A stretch of 64,000 bases of DNA. It comes from Mesorhizobium loti (GTDB lineage: Bacteria; Pseudomonadota; Alphaproteobacteria; Rhizobiales; Rhizobiaceae). Positions within the stretch are counted from its first letter, which is position 1. Every line of letters begins with the position of its first letter. The stretch is from assembly GCA_014189435.1 (NCBI GenBank), contig CP050293.1, positions 3,291,001 through 3,355,000 on the forward strand, in the 5' to 3' direction. The notes below the pieces were generated by a model. The model saw only the letters and a list, made by a program, of their open reading frames with translations. It was not told the DNA's origin and searched no databases. The position numbers and the translations under genes were made by a program. This document shows, piece by piece, positions 55,113-64,000 of this stretch.

Positions 55113-55849
55113 GCATTGTCGAGACCGCGGATGCGGAAGCTGGCGTCTCGCTGCACCAGCGCATCCTGTCCGACATCAGCGAACGCATCATGTCCGGCGC
55201 CTGGGCGCCTGGTCACCGCATCCCGTTCGAGCACGAACTGAGCGCGCAATACAATTGCTCGCGCATGACGGTGAACAAGGCGCTGTCGCAGCTTGCCAAG
55301 GCCGGACTGATCGAGCGGCGCCGCCGTTCCGGCAGCTTTGTGCGCCGGCCGCAGTCGCAAGCGGCGGTGCTGGAAATCCACGACATCCGGATCGAGGTTG
55401 AAGCGCTCGGCCTGCCCTACCGCTACGAGCGCGTCGCGAGACACAAAAGGCGCAGCAACGCCGAGGATCGCGCCCTGCTGGAGCTGGGCGTGGCCGGGCC
55501 GGTGCTGGCGCTGGAGTGCGGGCATTTCGCCGGCGAGCGGCCGTTCGCGCATGAACAGCGGCTGATCAATCTCACCGCCGTGCCCGAAGCGGCGGACGAG
55601 GAATTCCTGGCCATCGCACCTGGACCATGGCTGATTGGCCGCGTGCCGTGGAGCGAGGCCGAGCACCGGATTCGCGCTGTCGCCGCCGACAGGCATATCG
55701 CGGCTGCGCTCGATATCGCAGCCGGCGCGCCGTGCCTGGTGGTCGAGCGTCGGACATGGAGCGCCGATCACCCGGTCACCCATGTGCGCTTTACCTACGC
55801 GGCCGAGAGCCACACGCTGGTGGCAAGGTTCAGGCCGTCGCAGGGGTGA
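55109..55849 (+). CDS. hutC: GntR-family histidine utilisation repressor HutC
   Basis: 246 residues. The N-terminal winged helix-turn-helix (HQRILSDISERIMSGAWAPG then PFEHELSAQYNCSRMTVNKA) is followed by a UTRA ligand-binding domain (about 90-240) with EQRLINL and VTHVRFTYAAESHTLVARF, as in HutC. It represses the hut genes until urocanate binds. It overlaps hutF and so is expressed together with its own target, giving negative feedback. A mosaic repeat begins right after its stop. Confidence 0.92.
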   Translation: MSIVETADAEAGVSLHQRILSDISERIMSGAWAPGHRIPFEHELSAQYNCSRMTVNKALSQLAKAGLIERRRRSGSFVRRPQSQAAVLEIHDIRIEVEALGLPYRYERVARHKRRSNAEDRALLELGVAGPVLALECGHFAGERPFAHEQRLINLTAVPEAADEEFLAIAPGPWLIGRVPWSEAEHRIRAVAADRHIAAALDIAAGAPCLVVERRTWSADHPVTHVRFTYAAESHTLVARFRPSQG

Positions 55850-55851
55850 GT

Positions 55852-56020
55852 GATCTCCCCCTTGTGGGGGGAGATGGCCGGCAGGCCAGAGGGGGGCGCC
55901 GTAGAGCACGAACTTCGAATGTGCCTGCCGGGAATTTATATATAGAAAACAGAAAAGCTGGCGGGACAGCGCCCCCCTCTGCCCTGCCGGGCATCTCCCC
56001 CACAAGGGGGGAGATTGGCA
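55852..56020. repeat. mosaic palindromic intergenic repeat, copy 2
   Basis: It has the same modules as the copy at 35458: CTCCCCCTTGTGGGGGGAGA with GGCAGGCCAGAGGGGGGCGC on one side and CCCCCCTCTGCCCTGCCGGG with ATCTCCCCCACAAGGGGGGA on the other. It lies between convergent hutC and ridA. Confidence 0.8.
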
Positions 56021-56030
56021 GCTTCACGCC

Positions 56031-56375
56031 TCAAATCGCCGCCGTAATAATAATCTCGACCAGATATTCCGGGCCGGCGAGCTTTGCTTCGCCGGTGGCG
56101 CGGGCTGGCGTGTTGCCTTGCGGCACCCACTTGTCCCATTCCGCGTTCATCTCGGCAAAGGTGCTCATGTCGGCCAGCCAGATGATCGCCTGCAGGATCT
56201 TGGTCTTGTCGGAACCGGCCTTGGCCAGCAGCCCATCGACGGCCGCCAGGATGTCCCTGGTCTGCGATGCGACGTTGCCGGTCGGCTGACCGACCTGGCC
56301 GGCCAGATAGACGGTATCTCCGTGAATGACGATCTGGCTCATGCGCGGGCCAACATCGATGCGACGAATGCTCAT
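56031..56375 (-). CDS. RidA/YjgF/UK114 family deaminase
   Basis: 114 residues. The family pattern is clear: VIHGDTVYLAGQVG, QTRDILAAVDGLLAKAGS, AEWDKWVPQGNTPARATGEA and a final VEIIITAAI. The arginine in TPARAT is at the place of the catalytic arginine that lets RidA hydrolyse reactive imines and enamines formed by PLP enzymes. Which subgroup it belongs to is not clear. It is convergent with hutC and divergent from the zinc importer. Confidence 0.88.
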   Translation of the reverse strand: MSIRRIDVGPRMSQIVIHGDTVYLAGQVGQPTGNVASQTRDILAAVDGLLAKAGSDKTKILQAIIWLADMSTFAEMNAEWDKWVPQGNTPARATGEAKLAGPEYLVEIIITAAI

Positions 56376-56532
56376 TGGATGGTTCCTTCCTGTGGCGGTT
56401 GCGCCTCTTTAGAGTTGCGGCCGGCTTCGGGCAAGGTCGCCAAGTCGAATCCCCTTGGGCCAAGGGCATATGATATCCACACACGGCAAGTTGACCGCCA
56501 GCCGCAATTGCGCCGGATTGGCTTGTTGACTA

Positions 56533-56544
56533 ATGTAATAACAT
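56533..56544. promoter_or_regulatory. Zur-like box upstream of aztA
   Basis: ATGTAATAACAT differs by one base from the core ATGTTATAACAT of alphaproteobacterial Zur boxes. It lies 59-70 bases before the aztA ATG, in the ridA-aztA divergent region. Confidence 0.6.
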
Positions 56545-56602
56545 CACATATCCAGTCGACCGCTGCCCGCAGCCGGATTTCGCCGCCCCCACGGATCGCA
56601 GA

Positions 56603-57409
56603 ATGACAAACACCTGCCTGACATTCCGCGACCTGACGCTTGGCTATGGCAGCCATCCTGCGATCCATCATCTCGACGGCACCATCCGCAAGGGCTCGCT
56701 GACGGCTGTCGTCGGCGCCAACGGCTCCGGCAAATCGACGCTGATGAAAGGTATTGTCGGCGTCCTGAAGCCGATGGCCGGCGAGGTTATCCGCGCGCCC
56801 GGCGTTCGCGCCGCCTATCTGCCGCAGCAATCGGAGCTCGACCGCTCCTTTCCGGCGCGGGTGGTGGATCTGGTTTCGCTCGGCCTGTGGCCACGGCGCG
56901 GCCTGCTTGGCCGCTACACCAAGCAAGATCGCGATGACGTCAGCAAGGCGCTGATGGCGGTCGGCCTCGGCGGCTTCGAGAAGCGGCCGATCGATACCCT
57001 GTCGGGCGGCCAGTTGCAGCGCACGCTGTTTGCGCGCGTCCTGCTGCAGGACGCCGACCTCATCCTGCTCGACGAACCCTTCAACGCCGTCGACGCCAAG
57101 ACGGTCGGCGACCTTATTGCCCTGATCAAGCACTGGCATGGCGAGGAACGCACCATCATGGTGGTCGTCCACGATCTGGACCTGGTGCGCCAGAATTTCC
57201 CGGAAACACTGTTGCTTGCCCGCCAGCCGATTGCCTGGGGCGAAACCAGGGAAACGCTGAAGCCGGAAAACCTGCTGCGCGCCCGCCGCTTCCACGAACC
57301 CTGGGAGGAGAATGCGCCCTGGTGCGAGCCAGGCGAGGACGCTCATGGTCATGGCCACGATCACGACCACCATGACCATCACCATGGCGTCGGACCGAGG
57401 GCTGCCTGA
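56603..57409 (+). CDS. aztA: zinc ABC transporter ATPase (AztA/ZnuC type)
   Basis: 268 residues. Walker A is GANGSGKST, the signature is LSGGQLQRTLFARVLL and Walker B is LILLDEPFNAVD. The last 25 residues are rich in histidine (HGHGHDHDHHDHHH), probably a cytoplasmic zinc-binding tail. With the following permease and solute-binding protein it forms a cluster A-I zinc/manganese-type importer like AztABC of Paracoccus. Its stop overlaps the start of the permease gene (TGATGG). The Zur-like box upstream suggests induction when zinc is scarce. Confidence 0.85.
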   Translation: MTNTCLTFRDLTLGYGSHPAIHHLDGTIRKGSLTAVVGANGSGKSTLMKGIVGVLKPMAGEVIRAPGVRAAYLPQQSELDRSFPARVVDLVSLGLWPRRGLLGRYTKQDRDDVSKALMAVGLGGFEKRPIDTLSGGQLQRTLFARVLLQDADLILLDEPFNAVDAKTVGDLIALIKHWHGEERTIMVVVHDLDLVRQNFPETLLLARQPIAWGETRETLKPENLLRARRFHEPWEENAPWCEPGEDAHGHGHDHDHHDHHHGVGPRAA

Positions 57410-58284
57410 TGGATACGCTTTACGGTCTTTTCATCGCACCCTTCGCCGATTTCGGCTTCATGCAGCGGGCCCTGATCGGTTCGCTGATGCTGTCGCTCGG
57501 CGCCTGCCCGATCGGCGTCTTCCTGATGCTGCGGCGCATGAGCCTGTCGGGCGACGCCATGGCGCATGCCATCCTGCCGGGTGCGGCCGCCGGCTTCCTG
57601 TTCTATGGGCTGGAAATCCTGCCGATGACCATCGGCGGCCTGATCGCTGGCGTCATCGTCGCGCTCGGCGCCGGCGCCGTCTCGCGCTTCACCATCCAGC
57701 GCGAGGACGCCTCGATGGCGGCTTTCTATCTGATTTCGCTCGCCATCGGCGTGCTGATGGTGTCGATCCGGGGCTCCAGCGTCGATCTCATGCATGTGCT
57801 GTTCGGCACCGTGCTGGCGCTCAACGATGAAGCCCTGACGCTGATCGGCGGCATCGTCGCGGTGACGCTGGTCAGCCTTGCCATCTTCTGGCGGGCACTG
57901 GTCGCCGAATGCCTCGATCCGCTGTTCCTGCGCTCGGTCAGCCGGCTCGGCAGTCCGGTGCATTTCATCTTTCTCGGCCTCGTCGTGCTCAACCTCGTCG
58001 GCGGCTTCCAGGCGCTCGGCACGCTGCTTTCGGTCGGACTGATGATGCTGCCGGCCGCCGCTGCTCGCTTCTGGACGGTGCGCGTCGAGCCTATGTGCGT
58101 GCTGGCCGTGTTGATCGGTTTTGCGTCCTGCGTCGCCGGGCTGCTTCTGTCCTATCACGCGTCGCTGCCATCCGGCCCGGCGATCATCCTGTCGGCCGGC
58201 GTCGTTTATTTCGCCTCGATCCTGTTTGGCACGCGCGGCATTCTGCGCGCGCGCATCATCCACCACCGTCACAGAACGGCCTGA
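57409..58284 (+). CDS. aztB: zinc ABC transporter permease (AztB/ZnuB type)
   Basis: 291 residues with eight or nine membrane helices. Family segments LIGSLMLSLGACPIGVFLML, RRMSLSGDAMAHAILPGAAA and LGTLLSVGLMMLPAAAARF match metal-type (ABC-3) permeases. It starts one base inside the aztA stop, so expression is coupled, and ends 28 bases before the binding-protein gene. The protein forms the membrane channel of the importer. Confidence 0.88.
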   Translation: MDTLYGLFIAPFADFGFMQRALIGSLMLSLGACPIGVFLMLRRMSLSGDAMAHAILPGAAAGFLFYGLEILPMTIGGLIAGVIVALGAGAVSRFTIQREDASMAAFYLISLAIGVLMVSIRGSSVDLMHVLFGTVLALNDEALTLIGGIVAVTLVSLAIFWRALVAECLDPLFLRSVSRLGSPVHFIFLGLVVLNLVGGFQALGTLLSVGLMMLPAAAARFWTVRVEPMCVLAVLIGFASCVAGLLLSYHASLPSGPAIILSAGVVYFASILFGTRGILRARIIHHRHRTA

Positions 58285-58312
58285 TCCCCCGCCCCTAGAA
58301 GGAGACCCGTCC

Positions 58313-59254
58313 ATGCTGAAATCGATCCATGCCGCCCTGGCGATGAGCGTTATAACATTAACCGCCTTTGGCGCATCGTCAGCCTTCGCGGCGCCGCTGA
58401 AAGTGGTCGCCAGCTTCACCGTCATTGCCGATTTCGCCAAAAATGTCGGCGGCGACCGCATCGATGTCACCACCATCGTCGGGCCGGATGGCGACGCCCA
58501 TGTCTACGAGCCGAGCCCGGCCGATGCGGTGGCCATGGCCAAGGCCGACATCGTGCTGGTCAACGGCCTGCACTTCGAAGGTTTTTTGCAGCGGCTGGTC
58601 GATGCCAGCGCCACCAAGGCCTCGATCATCACCCTGACCAAGGGCGTGACGCCGATCGATTTCAAGCCTGAATTCGCCGATGCCGACGCGGTCGAAGGCG
58701 CCGGCACCGGCGGCGGCAAGACGGTCACCGATCCGCACGCCTTCCAGTCGATCGCCAATGCCAGGATCTATGTGAAAAACATCGCCGATGCCTTCTGCGC
58801 GGCCGATTCGGAAGGCTGCGTCAGCTACCAGACCAATGCCGCCGCCTACACCAAGAAGCTCGATGCGGTCGAAGGCGAAGTGAAAGCGGCAATCGCCTCG
58901 ATCCCGCAGGAAAAGCGCGTCGTCATCACCTCGCATGACGCCTTCGGCTATTTCGAGCACGCATACGGCCTGACCTTCCTTGCCCCGCAAGGCATCTCGA
59001 CCGACTCGGAACCGTCCGCCGCCGACGTCGCCAAGCTGGTTACCCAGGTGAAGCAAGACAAGGCCGCGGCGATCTTCGTCGAGAACATCACCAACCCGCG
59101 CCTGATCGAGCAGATCGCCAGCGAGACCGGCATCAAGGTGGGCGGCACGCTCTATTCGGATGCGCTGTCGCAGCCCGACGGCCCGGCTGCGACCTATATC
59201 GACATGATGCACAACAACATCCGTCAGATCAAAGGCGCCATTCTCGGCAGCTGA
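58313..59254 (+). CDS. aztC: zinc-binding solute-binding protein (AztC/ZnuA type)
   Basis: 313 residues. A signal peptide ends at about ASSAFA (residues 1-25). Cluster A-I binding-protein motifs follow: VVASFTVIADFAKNVGGDRI, DGDAHVYEPSPADA, TDPHAFQSIANARIYVKNIA, TSHDAFGYFEHAYGL and STDSEPSA, with histidines in the positions that bind zinc. The cysteine pair in FCAADSEGC fits the disulfide reported for AztC. The start is the ATG after AGAAGGAGA at 58313. A rho-independent terminator lies 17 bases after the stop. The AztD chaperone gene that follows in Paracoccus is absent; a CobW-type GTPase comes instead. Confidence 0.88.
   Translation: MLKSIHAALAMSVITLTAFGASSAFAAPLKVVASFTVIADFAKNVGGDRIDVTTIVGPDGDAHVYEPSPADAVAMAKADIVLVNGLHFEGFLQRLVDASATKASIITLTKGVTPIDFKPEFADADAVEGAGTGGGKTVTDPHAFQSIANARIYVKNIADAFCAADSEGCVSYQTNAAAYTKKLDAVEGEVKAAIASIPQEKRVVITSHDAFGYFEHAYGLTFLAPQGISTDSEPSAADVAKLVTQVKQDKAAAIFVENITNPRLIEQIASETGIKVGGTLYSDALSQPDGPAATYIDMMHNNIRQIKGAILGS
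58349..58356. promoter_or_regulatory. Zur-like sequence inside the aztC signal-peptide codons
   Basis: GTTATAAC is a palindrome, and with its flank GTTATAACATTAAC it resembles the right part of a Zur box. It lies 36 bases inside the coding sequence. It may be functional or chance. Confidence 0.35.
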
Positions 59255-59270
59255 TCAAAGCTCTTCTCGG

Positions 59271-59298
59271 AAAGGCGGAGCAAGTCTCCGCCTTTTTT
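59271..59298 (+). terminator. rho-independent terminator after aztC
   Basis: AAAGGCGGAG, loop CAAGT, CTCCGCC and then a T6 run. It ends the aztABC transcript and separates it from the CobW gene, which has its own upstream palindrome. Confidence 0.88.
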
Positions 59299-59309
59299 AG
59301 ATCATCACC

Positions 59310-59324
59310 TGTTATTAAATAACA
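59310..59324. promoter_or_regulatory. palindrome upstream of the CobW gene, Zur-like
   Basis: TGTTATT-A-AATAACA is a perfect 7-1-7 inverted repeat that ends 51 bases before the CobW-gene ATG and continues as ATAACATTAC, similar to a Zur half-site. The spacing differs from the box before aztA. Confidence 0.5.
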
Positions 59325-59375
59325 TTACAAATCACAAGTCAGTGCTCATTTTGTCCGAACCTCCGGAAACAGATC

Positions 59376-60584
<1,209 letters not shown>

Positions 60585-60669
60585 AACCGGATGTTGTGCC
60601 GGCGATGCCGATCTGCGCTATGATGTCGGTCCGCACAGAACGCGGATGGACCACGGATCGAAAGCCGGC

Positions 60670-61093
60670 ATGACAGACTTCACGCCTCTTCAATCGCTGC
60701 TTGGCGGCGCTCTCATCGGCCTGTCGGCTGTGCTCTTGATGGCCTTGCATGGCCGGATTGCCGGGATGACCGGCATTCTGACCGGAATCCTCCCGCCGCT
60801 TGCACCTGACTGGCAATGGCGGGCCGCTTTTTCTTGCCGGCGCCGTGGCGGCGCCGCTTGTGTTCCTCGCCATCGGCGGGCAGATCGCCTTCAGCGTGCC
60901 GGTGCCAACGCTGGCACTTGTGGCCGGCGGGTTCCTGGTCGGCATCGGCGTGCATTTCGGTGGCGGCTGCCCGAGCGGGCACGGCATTTGCGGCATGGCG
61001 CGCCTGTCGCCACGCTCGATCGTCGCCGTCGCGACCTTCATGGTCACCGCCTTCGCCACCGTCTTCATCATCCGCCACGTGATCGGAGGCTGA
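60670..61093 (+). pseudogene. YeeE/YedE family half-transporter (N half), frameshifted
   Basis: The frame from the ATG at 60670 reads MTDFTPLQSLLGGALIGLSA to [13 protein letters not shown] and then goes wrong. The rest ([20 protein letters not shown] to FIIRHVIGG) is one frame over. GCTTTTTCTTGCC has T5; with T4 the protein reads [13 protein letters not shown] and has 140 residues with four helices and the family signature [17 protein letters not shown], whose cysteine is thought to relay thiosulfate or sulfide-level sulfur. The partner half follows after 4 bases. An alternative in-frame ATG is at 60646. Confidence 0.8.
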
Positions 61094-61097
61094 GCCG

Positions 61098-61535
61098 ATG
61101 ACCAAGCTCGTCTCGGCATTCCTGATCGGCGGAGTTTTCGGCCTCGGCATCGCCATTTCCGGCATGATCAATCCAGCAAAAGTGCTGAACTTCTTCGATA
61201 TTGCCGGCACATGGGATCCAAGCCTGATCTTCGTCATAGCTGGCGGCCTTGCGGTCGCCTTCGTCGGCTATCGCCTCGTATTCGCTCGGCGCAAGACGCC
61301 GGTGTTCGAAACCGCCTTCGCACTACCGACAAAGCGCGTCATCGACACGGAACTGGTTGGCGGCGCCGCTGTCTTCGGCATCGGCTCGGGCATTGCCGGC
61401 TTCTGTCCCGGCGGAGCCATCCCTGCCCTTGGCCTTGGCTATTCGGCGACAGCGATCTTCGTTGCGGCGGTGATTGCCGGCATCGTCGTGGCGCGTTTCG
61501 CCAGGGCAAGGCTCGCTCAACCGGCCGCGGCATAG
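61098..61535 (+). CDS. YeeE/YedE family half-transporter (C half)
   Basis: 145 residues with four membrane helices, beginning MTKLVSAFLIGGVFGLGIAI with SGMINPAKVLNFFDI and ending with GIAGFCPGGAIPALGLGY, the second cysteine motif of the family. It pairs with the preceding gene to form one sulfur-compound channel. GAGG lies before its ATG inside the end of that gene. The next gene is a DUF442 protein, a common partner in sulfide-detoxification sets. Confidence 0.87.
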   Translation: MTKLVSAFLIGGVFGLGIAISGMINPAKVLNFFDIAGTWDPSLIFVIAGGLAVAFVGYRLVFARRKTPVFETAFALPTKRVIDTELVGGAAVFGIGSGIAGFCPGGAIPALGLGYSATAIFVAAVIAGIVVARFARARLAQPAAA

Positions 61536-61603
61536 GATTCGAGTTGCCGGCCACGTCAGGGAGTGGCAAGACTCCAGCCAAATCAGATTGCGAGGACACT
61601 GCC

Positions 61604-61942
61604 ATGGAATACCGCGAAATCAGCGAGGACTATTCGGTCTCGGGCCAGATCCAGCCGAAAGACGTCGCCGCCATCAAGGAAGCCGGCTTCAAGAGCATCA
61701 TCTGCAACCGGCCCGATGACGAACAGCCCGGCCAGCCTTCCGCCGACACCGTCAAGGCAGCGGTGGAAGCCGCAGGCCTTGCCTTCCGCTACATCCCCGT
61801 CATCAGCGGCCAGATCACGGCCGAGAATGTCGAGGATCAGGCCGAAGCGCTCGACGCGCTCGACGGCCCGGTCTTCGCCTATTGCCGCTCCGGCGCGCGC
61901 TGCACCAATCTCTATGGGCTGATCCAGCAGCAGAGAGGGTGA
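61604..61942 (+). CDS. TIGR01244/DUF442 family sulfurtransferase-like protein
   Basis: 112 residues. The fold is the phosphatase/rhodanese-like DUF442 module: SGQIQPKDVAAIKEAGFKSI, CNRPDDEQPGQPS and the P-loop-like VFAYCRSGARCTNLY, with the cysteine as presumed persulfide carrier. In BigR-type operons this module is fused to an ETHE1 dioxygenase; here it is alone. GAGGA lies 7 bases before the ATG. It follows the two YeeE/YedE halves on the same strand, suggesting joint handling of sulfide or thiosulfate. Confidence 0.85.
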   Translation: MEYREISEDYSVSGQIQPKDVAAIKEAGFKSIICNRPDDEQPGQPSADTVKAAVEAAGLAFRYIPVISGQITAENVEDQAEALDALDGPVFAYCRSGARCTNLYGLIQQQRG

Positions 61943-61984
61943 TTGGCTTCTCGCGAAGCCACTTTCTCGAGGTAAGCGTTCCTT

Positions 61985-62150
61985 CGCGCCCCCCTCTGTC
62001 CTGCCGGACATCTCCCCCACGAGGGGGGAGATTGGCAGCTTCTGCGCTTCGCTCAATCTTGCGACCTCTGAGGTTGGCGAAAGCCGGCGCGCTATCCGAT
62101 CTCCCCCTTGTGGGGGAGATGTCCGGCAGGACAGAGGGGGCGCCGTCCCG
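61985..62150. repeat. mosaic palindromic intergenic repeat, copy 3
   Basis: CCCCCCTCTGTCCTGCCGGA with CATCTCCCCCACGAGGGGGG faces CTCCCCCTTGTGGGGGAGAT with GTCCGGCAGGACAGAGGGGG. The arms are nearly perfect complements, separated by about 70 bases. It lies between convergent genes. Confidence 0.82.
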
Positions 62151-62177
62151 CCGACGCATCCAATAGAATCGCTCAGA

Positions 62178-62645
62178 TTAAATCGGTAGCGCGCCGGTTT
62201 CCTTCAGCGTTTCCAGCACGATCGCCGTCTTCACATGCTGCACCGATTCATGCGGCAGCAGCACGCCGTTGACGAATTCCGACAGCGATTTCAAATCGGG
62301 CGTCACCACTTTCAGGATGTAATCCATCTCGCCGGTCAGAGCGTGCGCTTCCTGCACTTCGGGCAGCCGCGCCACCAGTTCGCCGAAGCGCCGCGCATTG
62401 TCGCGGTTATGGGTGGCGAGCGTGACCGAGATGACGTTGACCAGCGAAAAACCGAGCTTGTCGCGGTCGAGAACGGCGCGATAGCCCTTGATGAAGCCGT
62501 CTTCCTCGAGCCGCTGACGGCGGCGCGAGCATTGCGACGCCGACAGGTTCACCCGCTCCGACAAATCGTTGTTGGTCAGCCGCGCATCACCCTGCAACAG
62601 CGCCATTATCTTGCGGTCGAACTGATCAATGCGCGTCTCATCCAT
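62178..62645 (-). CDS. Lrp/AsnC-family transcriptional regulator
   Basis: 155 residues. The N-terminal helix-turn-helix is DARLTNNDLSERVNLSASQC with SRRRQRLEEDGFIKGY, and the RAM domain (about 75-150) has HALTGEMDYILKVVTPDLKS. It is divergent from hpd, 139 bases away, and so probably controls tyrosine breakdown in response to an amino acid. No tight palindrome was recognised between them. Confidence 0.88.
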   Translation of the reverse strand: MDETRIDQFDRKIMALLQGDARLTNNDLSERVNLSASQCSRRRQRLEEDGFIKGYRAVLDRDKLGFSLVNVISVTLATHNRDNARRFGELVARLPEVQEAHALTGEMDYILKVVTPDLKSLSEFVNGVLLPHESVQHVKTAIVLETLKETGALPI

Positions 62646-62784
62646 GGTTTTATCTCATATCATGCACACTTCGCGCATGAGATGATCATTTCAAGCGTTT
62701 GAATGCAAGCACCATGCACGCCATCGGCGCTATGATGGCGCAAGATGAGCCTTTTCAGGCCAAGCCAGCTTTCGGAGGAATACC

Positions 62785-63897
62785 ATGGGTCCCTTCCCGC
62801 ACGACGCCCCACCCGCCAGGATCAGCAAGGACAACCCGGCCGGCACCGACGGTTTCGAGTTCGTCGAGTTCGCGCATGCGGAGCCGGAAAAACTGGCCGA
62901 ACTGTTCACCCGCATGGGCTATGTCGCGGTAGGCAGGCACCGTTCCAAAGACATCACCATCTGGCGCCAAGGCGACATCAACTATGTCGTCAATGCCGAG
63001 CCCGGCTCGCATGCGATGAAGTTCGTCGACAAGCACGGGCCCTGTGCTGCCTCGATGGCCTGGCGGGTGGTTGATGCGAAGCACGCCTTCGATCATGCCG
63101 TTGCCAAGGGCGCCACGCCTTACGAAGGCACCGACAAGGCGCTCGACGTGCCGGCGATCGTCGGCATTGGCGGCTCGCTGCTCTATTTCATCGAGACCTA
63201 CGGCAAGAAGGGTTCGGCCTATGATGCCGAGTTCGAGTGGCTGGGTGCGCGCGACCCACGGCCGGAAGGCGTCGGCTTCTATTATCTCGATCACCTGACC
63301 CACAATGTCTATCGCGGCCAGATGGACAAATGGTGGGATTTCTACCGCAATCTGTTCGGCTTCAAGCAGATCCATTTCTTCGATATCGACGGCAAGATCA
63401 CCGGCCTGGTCAGCCGCGCCATCACCTCGCCTTGCGGCAAGATCCGCATTCCGCTGAACGAGTCCAAGGACGAGACCAGCCAGATCGCCGAATATCTGAA
63501 GAAGTACAATGGCGAGGGCATCCAGCACATCGCTGTCGGCACCGACGAGATTTACGCCGCCACCGACAGGCTGGCCGAGAACGGGCTGAAGTTCATGCCC
63601 GGCCCGCCGGAGACGTATTACGACATGTCCTATTCCAGGGTGAACGGCCATGACGAACCGATCGAGCGGATGAAGAAGCACGGCATCCTGATCGACGGCG
63701 AAGGCGTCGTCGACGGCGGCATGACCAAGATCCTGCTGCAGATCTTTTCGAAGACGGTGATCGGCCCGATCTTCTTCGAGTTCATCCAGCGCAAGGGCGA
63801 CGAAGGCTTTGGCGAGGGCAATTTCCGCGCGCTGTTCGAATCGATCGAGCAGGACCAGATCAAGCGCGGGGTGATCAAGGTTCAGGCGGCGGAGTAG
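62785..63897 (+). CDS. hpd: 4-hydroxyphenylpyruvate dioxygenase
   Basis: 370 residues in two VOC-type halves. The iron ligands are H170 in DHLTHNV, H248 in IQHIAVG and E332 in FFEFIQRKG. The enzyme makes homogentisate from 4-hydroxyphenylpyruvate in tyrosine catabolism. The ATG at 62785 follows GGAGGAATACC. The divergent Lrp-type gene is a likely regulator. The later pathway genes (hmgA, fumarylacetoacetase) are not in the window. Confidence 0.96.
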   Translation: MGPFPHDAPPARISKDNPAGTDGFEFVEFAHAEPEKLAELFTRMGYVAVGRHRSKDITIWRQGDINYVVNAEPGSHAMKFVDKHGPCAASMAWRVVDAKHAFDHAVAKGATPYEGTDKALDVPAIVGIGGSLLYFIETYGKKGSAYDAEFEWLGARDPRPEGVGFYYLDHLTHNVYRGQMDKWWDFYRNLFGFKQIHFFDIDGKITGLVSRAITSPCGKIRIPLNESKDETSQIAEYLKKYNGEGIQHIAVGTDEIYAATDRLAENGLKFMPGPPETYYDMSYSRVNGHDEPIERMKKHGILIDGEGVVDGGMTKILLQIFSKTVIGPIFFEFIQRKGDEGFGEGNFRALFESIEQDQIKRGVIKVQAAE

Positions 63898-63921
63898 GCC
63901 GACCGCGCGAGGCGCAAGCGT

Positions 63922-64000
63922 CTATTTGGCGAGGCCCACTGCCTTGCGCAGAATGTCGTTGATCCGGCTCTGCCAACCGGGACCGCCGGCACGAAACTGG
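63922..64000 (-). CDS. BrnA-like antitoxin, C-terminal end (runs off window)
   Basis: The last 25 codons on the minus strand read FRAGGPGWQSRINDILRKAV then GLAK and a TAG stop. FRA-x-GPGWQ-x-R-[IM]-N is the ribbon-helix-helix end typical of BrnA antitoxins of type II toxin-antitoxin pairs. The rest of the gene and any brnT partner lie beyond the window, so the assignment rests on a short stretch. Confidence 0.6.
   Translation of the reverse strand, partial: QFRAGGPGWQSRINDILRKAVGLAK

Overview
The window looks like chromosomal DNA of a Mesorhizobium-type alphaproteobacterium (order Hyphomicrobiales). The grounds are the high G+C, a FixL-FixJ-FixK cascade with FNR-type boxes, an NdvA/NdvB cyclic beta-1,2-glucan system, an alphaproteobacterial hut cluster, and mosaic palindromic intergenic repeats of the kind seen in rhizobia. 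These assignments come from recognised protein families and motifs; no database search was run.

Layout. 1-1766: NO/denitrification genes (edge of nnrS, pseudoazurin, nnrR with a perfect NnrR box, a DUF1858 protein). 1845-7317: an oxygen-control island (CBS-BON protein, DUF6455 protein, broken universal stress protein, fixL, fixJ, two small genes, fixK) in which at least five FNR/FixK boxes precede the genes. 7476-10103: GAF-Fis regulator and an ExaC-type aldehyde dehydrogenase. 10280-12474: an SDR remnant, then a LacI-type regulator (frameshifted) divergent from a MoaF-like/cupin pair, with two identical palindromic operators between them. 12475-13633: gene-poor stretch. 13634-30391: a 46-codon leader ORF, a 4499-residue repeat adhesin and its type I secretion ABC and HlyD subunits. 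30628-35424: a duplicated-domain unknown protein, a TPR protein, a small unknown, a D-lyxose isomerase and a PLP D-amino-acid enzyme. 35655-47503: ccmC, ndvA and ndvB (split by a frameshift). 47772-55849: complete histidine utilisation set hutI-H-G-U-D divergent from hutF-C, with a HutC operator between. 56031-60584: ridA and the zinc importer aztABC plus a CobW-type GTPase with Zur-like boxes. 60670-61942: two YeeE/YedE half-transporters and a DUF442 sulfurtransferase-like protein. 62178-64000: Lrp regulator, hpd and the end of a BrnA-like antitoxin.

Functional picture. FixL senses O2 and signals through FixJ to FixK; FixK-type boxes then mark the small stress genes nearby, while NnrR handles NO and pseudoazurin. 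The adhesin and cyclic glucan systems are surface functions. hut, hpd, the D-amino-acid enzyme and the sugar isomerase are catabolic.

Caution: four conserved genes (lacI-type, ndvB, hutH, yeeE) each carry a one-base frameshift. Two of these sit in the same 9-mer, CGATTCTGA, and the other two in homopolymer runs, so sequencing error must be excluded before they are called pseudogenes.
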